The notes under the pieces: model-generated
The model's database searches: none
Seen by the model: only the letters and a program-made list of their open reading frames with translations
Told to the model about the DNA's origin: nothing
Shown: positions 52,401 to 61,854 of the stretch, piece by piece
How the letters are laid out: the number at the start of each line of letters is the position of its first letter
Position numbering within the stretch: the first letter of the stretch is position 1
Assembly (NCBI GenBank): GCA_934778205.1
Contig: CAKVOD010000002.1
Coordinates: 1-64,000, forward strand
Source of the DNA: an uncultured Clostridia bacterium
Lineage (GTDB): Bacteria > Bacillota > Clostridia > Christensenellales > UBA1242
Direction of reading: 5' to 3'
DNA: 64,000 bases
Made by a program: the position numbers and the translations under genes

Positions 52401-52428
52401 TTGTAAAATAGCAATATTGTGCTATAAT
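52401..52428 (+). promoter_or_regulatory. parE-parC promoter
   Basis: TTGTAA, 16-base spacer, TATAAT with an extended -10 TG (TGCTATAAT). Confidence 0.65.
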
Positions 52429-52459
52429 CTACTAAAATGTGTGTGTTTGGAGGTAGGAA

Positions 52460-54424
52460 TTGAAAGAGTATAATTCAAAAGATATTGTGGTTTTGGAAGG
52501 ACTTGAAGCTGTTCGTTTGCGCCCTGGTATGTATATTGGCACAACGAGTTCAAGAGGACTCCACCATTTGATTTGGGAGATTGTCGACAACTCAATTGAC
52601 GAAATTGCAAATGGTTTTGGCGATAAAATTGTCGTCAGGATATACAAAGACGGCTCAATTTCAGTTCAGGACAACGGGCGCGGAATTCCAGTTGACAAGC
52701 ACCCGCAACTTGGCATTTCTGGCGTAGAAGTGGTTTTCACACAGTTGCACGCGGGTGGTAAATTTAACAACGATAACTACAATTTCTCAGGTGGTTTGCA
52801 CGGGGTCGGTGCGTCAGTTACAAACGCGCTGAGTGAATGGCTTGAAGTTGTCACTTGCAAGAACGGAAAGAAATATAAAATTGTGTTCAACTCAGTTCCT
52901 AATGAAAAAGGCAAAATTCTTGGCGGAACAGTGAAAAGTCCATTGCGTTGTTTGGGTGCAACAAATGGCTCTGGTACTTTTGTTCGTTTTAAGCCTGATG
53001 CAAAAATTTTTGAATCGACAACCTTTAGTTTTGATGTCATAGCAAAACGTCTTAAAGAGTACGCCTACTTAAATAAGGGTGCAATGATTGAATTGATCGA
53101 TGAAAATGTAACCAATGAGGACGGCTCATATTTGAGCAAGACCTATAAGTTTGACAACGGCATCAAAGATTTTGTCAATTATCTAAACGAAGGTAAAAAT
53201 TCCTTATATAATCCGCCTATATACTTTGAAGCACAATCGGACAAGGTAAAAATTGAATGCGCTTTGCAACACACGGACGCATATGTTGAAAACATATTTA
53301 GTTATGTGAACAACATCTCAACATCGGAGGGTGGGACGCACGAAACGGGCTTTAAAACGGCACTAACGCGCGTTTTGAATGACGCTGGACGAGAAGCGGG
53401 CTTTTTGAAAGAAAAAGAAGCAAATCTTATGGGCGAAGATTATCGTGAGGGACTGACGGCGGTTTTGTCTGTGAAGATGAAAAACGTCCAATTTGAAGGT
53501 CAAACAAAAACTAAACTTGGCAATCCTGAGGCAAAAACAGAAGTAGAAAATCTTGTCTACACGCACTTGCTTGCCATAATGGAAAAAGCGGACTGCAAAA
53601 AAACACTTGAAGCAGTCATCAATAAAGGAAAAGTGGCAGCGCACGCACGAATTGCCAGCAAGAAAGCAAAGGAACTCACGCGTGCAAAGAATAGTCTTGA
53701 AGCAACCGCACTTATTGGTAAACTATCTTCTTGTAGTGGTAGAAATGCAAAAATCAATGAATTGTTCATTGTTGAGGGCGACAGTGCAGGCGGTAGCGCA
53801 AAACAAGGACGTGACCGTTCATTTCAAGCGATTTTGCCATTGCGCGGGAAGCCACTAAACGTAGAGAAAAAACGTCTTGAGCAAGTTTTACAAAATGAAG
53901 AAATACGAATGATAATAACGGCACTAGGCGCAGGTATTGGAGAGGATTTTAATGTTGAAGATTTGAAATACGACAAAGTTATAATTCTTTCCGATGCCGA
54001 TCAAGATGGTGCACATATTAGAGCAATACTGCTGACATTCTTCTACCGTTATATGAGACAGCTTGTAATAGATGGACACGTGTATATAGGAGTTCCGCCA
54101 CTATACAAGATTGCAAAGAAAAACGAAGTCAAATATGCTTATAGTGATAGCGAACTAAGGGAGATTGCAAATAGTTTTGGTAAGGGATATGACGTGCAAA
54201 GATATAAGGGGCTAGGCGAAATGAATCCCGAACAATTGTGGGAGACTACTATGGAGCCAAAGAACCGCACAATGATTCAGGTTACCATTGAAGATGCGGC
54301 GGAGGCTGAGAAAATGATTACCACTCTTATGGGTGATGATATAGACTCCAGAAAACAATATATATCCGAATATGCAAACTTCAATAAACAACCTGACGAA
54401 TTTGAGAAGATAAAGAATAAGTGA
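52460..54424 (+). CDS. parE: Type IIA topoisomerase ATPase subunit (topoisomerase IV ParE; GyrB-like)
   Basis: The ATPase subunit that powers DNA strand passage. 654 residues from TTG 52460, six bases after GGAGG. GHKL ATPase: EIVDNSIDEIAN, DNGRGIPVDKHP, GGLHGVGASVTNALSEW. TOPRIM: EGDSAGGSAKQGRDRSF and DADQDGAHIRA; C-terminal GLGEMNPEQLWETTM. Several blocks (VQFEGQTKTKLGNPE; LNVEKKRLEQVL) look more like GyrB than typical Bacillota ParE. Its partner gene encodes a ParC-like subunit and neither recF nor dnaN is near, so I call it the topoisomerase IV subunit, with GyrB as the alternative. Confidence 0.78.
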   Translation: MKEYNSKDIVVLEGLEAVRLRPGMYIGTTSSRGLHHLIWEIVDNSIDEIANGFGDKIVVRIYKDGSISVQDNGRGIPVDKHPQLGISGVEVVFTQLHAGGKFNNDNYNFSGGLHGVGASVTNALSEWLEVVTCKNGKKYKIVFNSVPNEKGKILGGTVKSPLRCLGATNGSGTFVRFKPDAKIFESTTFSFDVIAKRLKEYAYLNKGAMIELIDENVTNEDGSYLSKTYKFDNGIKDFVNYLNEGKNSLYNPPIYFEAQSDKVKIECALQHTDAYVENIFSYVNNISTSEGGTHETGFKTALTRVLNDAGREAGFLKEKEANLMGEDYREGLTAVLSVKMKNVQFEGQTKTKLGNPEAKTEVENLVYTHLLAIMEKADCKKTLEAVINKGKVAAHARIASKKAKELTRAKNSLEATALIGKLSSCSGRNAKINELFIVEGDSAGGSAKQGRDRSFQAILPLRGKPLNVEKKRLEQVLQNEEIRMIITALGAGIGEDFNVEDLKYDKVIILSDADQDGAHIRAILLTFFYRYMRQLVIDGHVYIGVPPLYKIAKKNEVKYAYSDSELREIANSFGKGYDVQRYKGLGEMNPEQLWETTMEPKNRTMIQVTIEDAAEAEKMITTLMGDDIDSRKQYISEYANFNKQPDEFEKIKNK

Positions 54425-54495
54425 AGTATTATATAAAATCATAGTACTATGCTTATCAACATTCACACCACATTACAAAAAGGAGAAACACTAAA

Positions 54496-57480
54496 TTGTT
54501 CGATGATGACGAAACCGATGACGAGTTTAGGAATGACCCCATAGATGGGCAAATGTCAATTTTTGAACTTCCAGTAAATGAACCTACTGAAGAAGAACCC
54601 GAAGTTGACAATGAGCCTTGTGAGGGACAGTATAGTATGTTTGAACAAGATTACCTAAGTTCTCTAGGTGTGGGTGAGCATAGGAATGAAAATTGTGATA
54701 ACATTATAGAAGAAGATATAGAAGAAGATAATGTAGATTACAATGAAATTACAAGCGAAATAGACGGCGGTTGTAATGAGAGTAAAGATTTAGAATATGA
54801 CAATACTGAAACAATAGATACTTGCATAAATGAAAGTACTGCAAACAGTGATAACAAAAATGATGATATTTATGTTGAGAAAGAAAGTGACGAGGTAGAA
54901 ACGGAGGAAGTGCCCGTTGAAGATAACAACGTTGAGAGTAACAATGTTATGTTAGAAACTGACAATATTCAGTCTGTGAGTATTAGAACAAGAAATGCAA
55001 AGGAGCGAACGAGCGGTAAAATGGATTACGAAAATACCGAATATAAAAACAATAAACATAGCGACGGCGGTCATAATGGGTATCAAATGCAATCAATTGA
55101 CGAAGTCTTGCACAATTCAATGATTCCATATAGTGAATTTGTTTTGCTTGATAGGGCTTTGCCAAGGGTTGAGGATGGGCTTAAACCAGTGCAAAGAAGG
55201 ATTTTGTATACAATGATTGAGCAAGGGTTGACCCCAGACAAACCATATCGCAAGTGTGCTAAAGTCGTTGGCGATTGTTTGGGAAAATATCACCCGCATG
55301 GTGACACGTCTGTTTATGACGCTATGGTACGTATGGCGCAACCATATAATATGCGTGGTGTTCTTGTTCAAGGGCACGGAAATTTTGGGTCTATCGACGG
55401 CGATAGTGCAGCGGCGATGAGATATACTGAGGCAAAACTTGCGCCACTTGCACTAGAACTTTTGCGTGACATTGAAAAAGATACAGTAAATTGGAGTTTT
55501 AACTTTGACGATTCTTTGAAAGAACCAGACACGCTCCCAGGTAGATTTCCAAACCTCTTGGTCAATGGCGCTATGGGTATTGCGGTCGGGCTTGCAACTA
55601 ATATTCCGCCACATAATCTAAACGAAGTCATCGACGGCGTTGTTGCGCTAATTGAGCATCCAAACATCACGCTAAAAGATATGATGAAGATTATCAAGGG
55701 ACCTGACTTTCCAACGGGCGGAATCATCTCGACTGATGAACTTTGTCAAGCGTATGAAACTGGGCGCGGAAAAATTACTGTTCGCGCTAAAACGGCGTTT
55801 GAAGATGCGGGTGCTGGCAAAACTAATATTGTCATCAGCGAAATTCCGTACCAAAAGAACAAAGCATCATTGCTTGCAAAAGTCGCGGACATTCGCGAAG
55901 ATAAGAAAGGCGTGTTGCTCGGTATTCAAGACATCAAGGATGAGTCGGATAGAAAGGGTATGCGTGCCGTCATTACGGTAAAGGCAGGGTACAATCCAAC
56001 CGATATATTGCATTTATTGTTCAAATACAGTGATTTGCAATCAAGTTTTGGTATCAATATGGTTGCAATTGCGGACGGCAAACCAAAGCAACTTAGTTTG
56101 ATGCAAATTTTGAAGTACTATCTTAATTATCAAGTTGAAATTATTGTTAGACGCACGAAGTTTGATTTGAACAATGCAAAAGAGCGTCTACATATTTTGG
56201 AAGGTCTGCATATTGCGATTGTCAATATTGATGAGGTTGTCCAAATTATAAAGACTAGCAAGTCAACGACGGAAGCGAAACAGCGTTTGCGTGAAAGATT
56301 CTTGCTCTCGGAAAAACAAGCACAAGCAATCTTAGATATGCGACTTGCGCGCTTGACAAGCCTTGAAGTTTACAAGATTGAGCAAGAAATGGAGGAATTG
56401 CGAATTTTGATTCAAAAATTGACCGCAATTCTCAATTCAAAGAAACTTCAACTTGAAACAATAAAGGAAGAAATGCTTGAAATCAAACGTCGTCACAGTA
56501 TGCCACGAATGACGAAAATTGTCAAAGCATTTGATGAAATCGATGTTGATAGTATTCTTGAAGCAAATAAAGTGGTTGAAGATACGTACGTAGCGTTGAC
56601 GCAAAACGGCACTATTAAAAGAATGCAACCAAAACACTTTGAAACGACGATTAAGGAATACAGCCCGTCAATTACAGAAAGTGAATTAAATTTCAACATT
56701 TTGAAAACCACAACGGACAAATCGCTTGTTGCATTTACAAACAAAGGAAACTCTGTGAAAATTAACGTTGAAGATTTGAAAGAAGTCAAATGGCGCGATA
56801 AGGGTGCAACTTTGCGTTCTATTTGTAAGGAACTTGATGTTGATGAAAAGTTTGTTTCAATGTTTGAAGTTGATGAAAAAAGCAAGGATGAATTGCTGTT
56901 CGTCACAAAGTTTGGTATGGCAAAACGAACTAAACTTTTGGAATATTCACTTTCAAAACAATTATATTCCGCAATAAAACTAAAAGATGGGGACTCAGTT
57001 ATTAATGTATGCAAGGTAATCAAAGGCGAAACACTTTTGATGATTACAAAGCAGGGTCTTGCACTCAATTGCGATGTTAGCGAGATTTCACTAATCGGTA
57101 GAGTAAGTCTTGGAGTTAAAGCAATGACATTAAATGAAGGCGATTCTATTGTTTATGCGTCAAGTATTCCAATGATTGGCGAGCTTGTTTTAGCGACTAA
57201 GAAAGGCTTTGGCAAGCGTTTTAATCTTGGAAATATTGAATTGTCGAAAAAGGGTAGAAAGGGTTCAAAAGTTTTTGCGATGCCTGAAAATGATGAAATA
57301 ATCTTTGCTGATGTGACTAATTTAAACCCAATTTATGTAGTGAAATTTAGCGGAAACGATGATTTTGCAAAGCGAAATCTCAAAGAGTTTTTCCCTGACA
57401 AAAAGCAGGGCAAGGGGAAAAGTTTGTCCGTGAATAAAAACGGAGACAAAATTAGTGCAATTTATAAATTTAATTTGTAA
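54496..57480 (+). CDS. parC: Topoisomerase IV subunit A (ParC) with acidic N-terminal extension
   Basis: The DNA-cleaving subunit of a type IIA topoisomerase. 994 residues from TTG 54496, with AAGGAG upstream. The enzyme core starts near residue 200 (SMIPYSEFVLLDRALPRVED), with the catalytic Tyr at residue 310 in AMRYTEAKL. The C-terminal domain lacks the GyrA box (QRRGGKG) and instead has FTNKGNSVKINVEDLKEVKW, the ParC pattern. The first ~200 residues are an unusual Asp/Glu/Asn-rich extension with two short motifs, QMSIF (19-23) and QYSMF (45-49), that match the sliding-clamp-binding pattern QLxLF. It is 71 bases after parE, in one transcript. Confidence 0.82.
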   Translation: MFDDDETDDEFRNDPIDGQMSIFELPVNEPTEEEPEVDNEPCEGQYSMFEQDYLSSLGVGEHRNENCDNIIEEDIEEDNVDYNEITSEIDGGCNESKDLEYDNTETIDTCINESTANSDNKNDDIYVEKESDEVETEEVPVEDNNVESNNVMLETDNIQSVSIRTRNAKERTSGKMDYENTEYKNNKHSDGGHNGYQMQSIDEVLHNSMIPYSEFVLLDRALPRVEDGLKPVQRRILYTMIEQGLTPDKPYRKCAKVVGDCLGKYHPHGDTSVYDAMVRMAQPYNMRGVLVQGHGNFGSIDGDSAAAMRYTEAKLAPLALELLRDIEKDTVNWSFNFDDSLKEPDTLPGRFPNLLVNGAMGIAVGLATNIPPHNLNEVIDGVVALIEHPNITLKDMMKIIKGPDFPTGGIISTDELCQAYETGRGKITVRAKTAFEDAGAGKTNIVISEIPYQKNKASLLAKVADIREDKKGVLLGIQDIKDESDRKGMRAVITVKAGYNPTDILHLLFKYSDLQSSFGINMVAIADGKPKQLSLMQILKYYLNYQVEIIVRRTKFDLNNAKERLHILEGLHIAIVNIDEVVQIIKTSKSTTEAKQRLRERFLLSEKQAQAILDMRLARLTSLEVYKIEQEMEELRILIQKLTAILNSKKLQLETIKEEMLEIKRRHSMPRMTKIVKAFDEIDVDSILEANKVVEDTYVALTQNGTIKRMQPKHFETTIKEYSPSITESELNFNILKTTTDKSLVAFTNKGNSVKINVEDLKEVKWRDKGATLRSICKELDVDEKFVSMFEVDEKSKDELLFVTKFGMAKRTKLLEYSLSKQLYSAIKLKDGDSVINVCKVIKGETLLMITKQGLALNCDVSEISLIGRVSLGVKAMTLNEGDSIVYASSIPMIGELVLATKKGFGKRFNLGNIELSKKGRKGSKVFAMPENDEIIFADVTNLNPIYVVKFSGNDDFAKRNLKEFFPDKKQGKGKSLSVNKNGDKISAIYKFNL

Positions 57481-57515
57481 TCTACAAAAAATAACAAATG
57501 AAAAATGGAGTTAAT

Positions 57516-58910
57516 ATGAACGGTATTTTAGATAGTTATGATGTTGTCATAATTGGAGGGGGAATTGGCGGAATTATGACCGCATATAAATTAAGCAAAG
57601 CGAATGAAAAATTGAAAATTTTACTCTTGGAAAAGGGTAATGACTTAGCAGAAAGAAAATGCCCCCTAATTGCAGTCAACAAAGGCAAAGGCGGGTGTCT
57701 TAAATGTCCAAATTGCGCTATAATGAGCGGTATGGCGGGCGCGGGCGCTTTTAGCGATGGAAAATATGTCATTGGCACTGAGTATGGTGGGTGGTTGACC
57801 GATTTTCTTCCGCAAGAAACTGTGCTTTCCTATATAAAACAAGCAGATGATATTTTGGTCGATTTTGGCGCTACTACTAAAGTTTTTCATCCTAATGATG
57901 AATTGAAACGCGAATGCTTGCAATACGATTTACATTTAAAACAAACAGATTTGAAACATTTAGGCACAGACAACAACTATTTTACAATGTTGAAGTTAAT
58001 TGAATATTTAAAAACAAAAATAACAATTTTGACGCGCGCAAAAGTTTTTGACGTCGACAAAAACACAAACACAGTATTATTTAACTATCAAAACACTGAG
58101 GTTTCAGTCATTGGCAAGCACATTGTATTTGCCGTTGGGCGTGCTGGAAGTCAAGATTTCAGGGGGTGGTGTGACAAAAACGGCGTAGAATGCAATAACA
58201 ATCAAGTAGACCTTGGCGTGCGTGTAGAATTACCTTCTATTATTTGGGAAAAATTTAGCAAACAAATTTACGAACCCAAAGTTTGGTATAGAACAAAAAC
58301 ATATGGCGACGTTGTGAGAATGTTTTGCTTTAATGAGCGTGGGCACGTTGTAATGGAAAACACGGATAGTGTTTTGACAATCAATGGACATAGTTACGCA
58401 CAAGAAGACAAAAAGACAAAGAATAGCAATTTTGCCCTGTTATCTACTAGCACATTTACGCAACCATTTAAAGCGCCAATTGAATACGCCCGATATGTTG
58501 CCTCACTTGCAAATAAAATTAGTGGAGGGAGTGTACTTGTTCAAAGATTTGGTGATTTGGTAAAAGGACGCAGAACAACGCCAGAAAGGTTGAAAGAATC
58601 AACGACGATTCCAACGCTTGATGCCGTACCAGGGGACCTTGCACTTTGTATGCCAAAAAGACAACTAGATAACATTGTTGAAACTATCTATGCGCTTGAT
58701 AAAATCGCACCAGGTACGGCGAATATGGATACCTTGCTCTATGGAATTGAGTGCAAATATTATGCGACTCGCCCTGAAACCAACGATTTTGAAATTAATG
58801 GTTGCAAGCAGATTTATGCAATTGGTGATGGTGGTGGGTTTACGCGCAGTCTTAGTCACGCAGCAGCGCACGGCTTGTATATTGCAGATAAGATATTGAA
58901 TACAAAATAG
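57516..58910 (+). CDS. FAD-dependent dehydrogenase (COG2509-like)
   Basis: A 464-residue flavoprotein. The dinucleotide-binding loop is VVIIGGGIGGIMTAYKL (residues 10-26) with LLLEKG at the end of strand 2. A Cys-rich insertion, RKCPLIAVNKGKGGCLKCPN followed by C, then MAGAGAFSDGK, marks the uncharacterised FAD-dependent dehydrogenase group (COG2509). The second FAD motif near the C terminus is IYAIGDGGGFTRSLSHAAAHG. I chose ATG 57516, six bases after GGAG, rather than ATG 57498. Redox partner and substrate are unknown. It is 29 bases before the amidohydrolase gene, so the two are probably co-transcribed. Confidence 0.85.
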   Translation: MNGILDSYDVVIIGGGIGGIMTAYKLSKANEKLKILLLEKGNDLAERKCPLIAVNKGKGGCLKCPNCAIMSGMAGAGAFSDGKYVIGTEYGGWLTDFLPQETVLSYIKQADDILVDFGATTKVFHPNDELKRECLQYDLHLKQTDLKHLGTDNNYFTMLKLIEYLKTKITILTRAKVFDVDKNTNTVLFNYQNTEVSVIGKHIVFAVGRAGSQDFRGWCDKNGVECNNNQVDLGVRVELPSIIWEKFSKQIYEPKVWYRTKTYGDVVRMFCFNERGHVVMENTDSVLTINGHSYAQEDKKTKNSNFALLSTSTFTQPFKAPIEYARYVASLANKISGGSVLVQRFGDLVKGRRTTPERLKESTTIPTLDAVPGDLALCMPKRQLDNIVETIYALDKIAPGTANMDTLLYGIECKYYATRPETNDFEINGCKQIYAIGDGGGFTRSLSHAAAHGLYIADKILNTK

Positions 58911-58938
58911 AACACAGTCATCACATTATGAGGTGGTA

Positions 58939-60243
58939 ATGAATATAAAAATCAAAAATGCAACGCTATTTAATCTCGAAGAAAACGAAATCAAATATGG
59001 ACAAACTGTTTGTATTGAAAATGGAACGATAACTTTTGTCGGAGATGATAACAGTTTGTTTTGTGTGCCGTTTCAGGCGGAACGTGAGATTGATTTTGGC
59101 GGGGACATATTACTTGCTGGGTTTGTCAACGCTCACGCGCACAACGCAATGACTCTTTTTAGAGGGTTGAAAGACGACGTTGCGCTCGAAGAGTGGCTGT
59201 TTGAAAATATGCTTGTAATAGAGAAAGAATTGACGTATGAAGACGTATATTATGGTACGATTCTCGGGTTATTGGAAGGCTTACAAAGTGGCATCACTGC
59301 AAATCTAGATGCATATTTTTTCAACGATGCAATTGTTCAAGCAAACATTGATGTTGGCACACGCTTGGTTTGTGCTGTTGAAGCGACTGATATACCCACA
59401 GAAGACCGCAGGGAGTTTTTAACAAATGCCTTAAAATCATTGAAGGCTAAGTTTTCAAATGATAGAATAAACTATATAGGCTACGCACATTCAATATATA
59501 CGCTTGACGAAAAGAAACTCGAAGATACCTTGCTTTTTGCAAATGATTTTAAACTGCCACTTCACATTCATCTTGCCGAAACACTGAACGAAGTGGGAGA
59601 ATGTTTCGCAAAAAGGAATAAAACACCTGTTCAGTTTCTTGAAGAGATTGGATTTTTTGAGCGTCCTTGCTTGATTGCTCACGGTGTGCATATAGATAAA
59701 GATGACTATTTGATTTTGCAACAACACGGAGTTTCCGTTGCGCATTGTCCTGCAAGCAATTTAAAACTCGGTAGTGGCATTGCACCCGTCCAAAGTTTTT
59801 TAATGAATGGCATCAATGTGTGTTTAGGGACGGACGGCGCCGCTTCTAATAATTCAATCAATATGTTTAGGGAATTGTATCTAGCGTCCGTTTTGCAAAA
59901 GGGGAATTATAGTGACCCTAGCATTGTGCCTGCACGTCAAGCGCTCCAAATGGCAACAATAAATGGTGCAAAAGCAGTTGGACTGAAAGATGTTGGACTC
60001 ATCAAAGAGGGGTATAAGGCGGACCTTGTGCGTATAGATACAAAGTCGATTAATATGCAACCACTAAACAACGCGATTTCAAATGTTGTGTATTGTTGTC
60101 AGCCACAAAATGTAAAAATGACAATGGTTGATGGCGTAATTTTGTATGAAGACGGCAAGTTCACAAATGGAATTAATGTTGAAAAAATCATCAAAAAATG
60201 CAATGAATCATTGCAAGAGTTAAAGAGAAAAGTTGGAAAATAA
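58939..60243 (+). CDS. Amidohydrolase, MTA/SAH deaminase-like
   Basis: A 434-residue metal-dependent amidohydrolase of the TrzN/MtaD group, probably deaminating 5'-methylthioadenosine or S-adenosylhomocysteine. Metal-binding pattern: FVNAHAHNAMTLFRG (HxH), LHIHLAETLNE (His and Glu), LIAHGVHI (His), and CLGTDGAASNNSINM (Asp). A small beta-sandwich is formed by the two ends. Start ATG 58939 sits after AGGTGG. The HAHNAMTLFRG and GTDGAASNN motifs match the deaminase branch closely, though the exact nucleoside cannot be told from sequence alone. Confidence 0.85.
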   Translation: MNIKIKNATLFNLEENEIKYGQTVCIENGTITFVGDDNSLFCVPFQAEREIDFGGDILLAGFVNAHAHNAMTLFRGLKDDVALEEWLFENMLVIEKELTYEDVYYGTILGLLEGLQSGITANLDAYFFNDAIVQANIDVGTRLVCAVEATDIPTEDRREFLTNALKSLKAKFSNDRINYIGYAHSIYTLDEKKLEDTLLFANDFKLPLHIHLAETLNEVGECFAKRNKTPVQFLEEIGFFERPCLIAHGVHIDKDDYLILQQHGVSVAHCPASNLKLGSGIAPVQSFLMNGINVCLGTDGAASNNSINMFRELYLASVLQKGNYSDPSIVPARQALQMATINGAKAVGLKDVGLIKEGYKADLVRIDTKSINMQPLNNAISNVVYCCQPQNVKMTMVDGVILYEDGKFTNGINVEKIIKKCNESLQELKRKVGK

Positions 60244-60274
60244 TCAAAAAAATGCAATAATAGGCACAATTTGC

Positions 60275-60303
60275 TTGCTAAATGCAGTTTATTTTGGTAA
60301 ACT
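60275..60303 (+). promoter_or_regulatory. hpf promoter
   Basis: TTGCTA, 17-base spacer, TAAACT, 27 bases before the start codon. Confidence 0.55.
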
Positions 60304-60329
60304 ATGATAGTTTTTAAATGAGGTGAAAA

Positions 60330-60860
60330 ATGCAAATAGAAATTTTGTCAAAAAATTATAATGTTAGTGAAAAACTAAAAACAATCATTACAAAGAAAAT
60401 TGAAAAATTAGATAGATATTTCAATGACGGCGCGCGCGCTCAAGTTTATTGCAAGTTTGAAAACGGCTTGTACAAAATGGAGATTTCCATTAAAGACAAA
60501 AATACTTTCTTTAGAAGCGAAGTCGCAAGCGACAATATGTATGTAAATATTGACACTGCGCTCTCAAAAATTGAAAGACAAGTTTATAAAAATAGAGATA
60601 AGATGAAGGACAAATTCAAGACTGCGTCGTTTGATAGTTCGGAATTTGAATTCTTGGCTGATGAACCAAAAGTTGTTGAAAGCAAAATTTCAAGAGTTAA
60701 GAAATTTGAACTTGACCCAACAACTGTTGATGACGCAATCTCAAGTCTTGAACGCACTGACCACGATTTTTATGTTTTCTTGAATGCTGAAACTGGTAAG
60801 GTTAATGTAGTTTATCGTAGACACGATGATAATTATGGACATATTGAACTCGATTACTAA
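60330..60860 (+). CDS. hpf: Ribosome hibernation-promoting factor, long form
   Basis: Binds the 30S decoding region and, in the long form, pairs two 70S ribosomes into inactive 100S dimers in stationary phase. 176 residues. The N domain (1-95) is the S30AE fold (MQIEILSKNYNVSEKLKTII). A linker follows, then the C-terminal dimerisation domain (about 120-176) with KKFELDPTTVDDAISSLER and VVYRRHDDNYGHIEL. The start ATG follows GAGGTG. Confidence 0.96.
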   Translation: MQIEILSKNYNVSEKLKTIITKKIEKLDRYFNDGARAQVYCKFENGLYKMEISIKDKNTFFRSEVASDNMYVNIDTALSKIERQVYKNRDKMKDKFKTASFDSSEFEFLADEPKVVESKISRVKKFELDPTTVDDAISSLERTDHDFYVFLNAETGKVNVVYRRHDDNYGHIELDY

Positions 60861-60880
60861 TTGCAAATTTGGAGGTTGAA

Positions 60881-61588
60881 ATGGCGGACTATAATGAAAT
60901 CTTTGACATTCTTTTCAAGGAACGTCAAGATTTGTTTGCTAAACTGAAAGAAAAAAAGAATTTGCAACAACAGGAGTATGAGGAGATAAAAGCGTTCAGT
61001 GAAAAAACAAAAGAGCGCTATAGTCAGTATTATGAGTCCTTGAATAGTGAAATTGCAGGCATTAGTTCAAATATGGCAAAATATCAGGACACATTGTTTG
61101 TGGGCGGATTAATTGATATACAAAAATTTGCGAATGACATTTGCACATTGATGTCGCAAAAGACGAGATATGAGTGGGAGATTTTGGCAATTGCTTTTAC
61201 CTACAAAAAAAGGAAGAAGGGTGTTTTTGGGCTTCAATTAATTAATACCGATGCAAATATTATAGCAGTTGCAAAAAAAGATATTTTTTCTGAGGATTTG
61301 ACTAAAGCAATCTTTGGACAAAAAGATTGGCTCAATAACAATCAGGCAATGATGGCATTTTTGGAACACGTCAAGCGTGGTGATGTTGTTTTGTTACATA
61401 TTGTAGAAAAAGAAAATGACAAAGAAAAAATGCTTAATTTGTTTGAAAGTGGTTTCAACGGGGATTTTGATAGATATTTGTTGCGATTTGATTTGAACTA
61501 CAATGATAAAAATCCAACAAACAAGTATCCATTTTTGCAAGAATACTTGGACAATTATGTTTTAAACAAGTTGACTGGTGGAAAGTAG
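60881..61588 (+). CDS. Unknown protein with N-terminal coiled coil (235 aa)
   Basis: A 235-residue soluble protein. Residues ~10-60 form a strongly charged coiled-coil-like helix (KERQDLFAKLKEKKNLQQQE), followed by an alpha/beta region with KKRKKGVFGLQLINTDAN and a Tyr/Asn-rich C-terminal end. ATG 60881 is five bases after GGAGG; an upstream in-frame codon at 60869 precedes that site. It lies 20 bases after hpf, so it is probably translated from the same transcript. No family is recognised. Confidence 0.75.
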   Translation: MADYNEIFDILFKERQDLFAKLKEKKNLQQQEYEEIKAFSEKTKERYSQYYESLNSEIAGISSNMAKYQDTLFVGGLIDIQKFANDICTLMSQKTRYEWEILAIAFTYKKRKKGVFGLQLINTDANIIAVAKKDIFSEDLTKAIFGQKDWLNNNQAMMAFLEHVKRGDVVLLHIVEKENDKEKMLNLFESGFNGDFDRYLLRFDLNYNDKNPTNKYPFLQEYLDNYVLNKLTGGK

Positions 61589-61601
61589 AGAATAAATAAA
61601 G

Positions 61602-61630
61602 AAAAAGGCACATTTAATTGTGCCTTTGTG
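61602..61630. terminator. Terminator between convergent genes
   Basis: AAAGGCACA/TGTGCCTTT (61604-61612 with 61619-61627), six-base loop, A-rich on the left and weakly T-rich on the right. Confidence 0.65.
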
Positions 61631-61635
61631 ATTGA

Positions 61636-61770
61636 TTAGAGTTTTTGAACTTGTTTTTTGAGTTCTTGTTTACCTTTTTGTACTGCTTTTTGTACAGGTT
61701 CACAAGATTGTGCAAGGAATGCGCCAAAAACCATACCAATCATCATTCCTAAAATCAAGCTTTCTTTCAT
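61636..61770 (-). CDS. 44-residue single-TM protein (YtxH-like)
   Basis: A short minus-strand gene with an ideal AGGAGG site a few bases before ATG 61770. The protein starts MKESLILGMMIGMVFGAFLA, a glycine-rich TM helix, and then a 20-residue basic helix EPVQKAVQKGKQELKKQVQK. This layout resembles small YtxH/gas-vesicle-type stress proteins, but no firm match can be claimed. It is convergent with the hpf unit and divergent from the ATPase gene. Confidence 0.7.
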   Translation of the reverse strand: MKESLILGMMIGMVFGAFLAQSCEPVQKAVQKGKQELKKQVQKL

Positions 61771-61854
61771 TCTGCCTCCTAAATTTGAAGCGTTTTGCTT
61801 CAATATAGTATTTGTATTTTTTATTGTTTTATTAGAAAAAATAAAGGAAATTTT

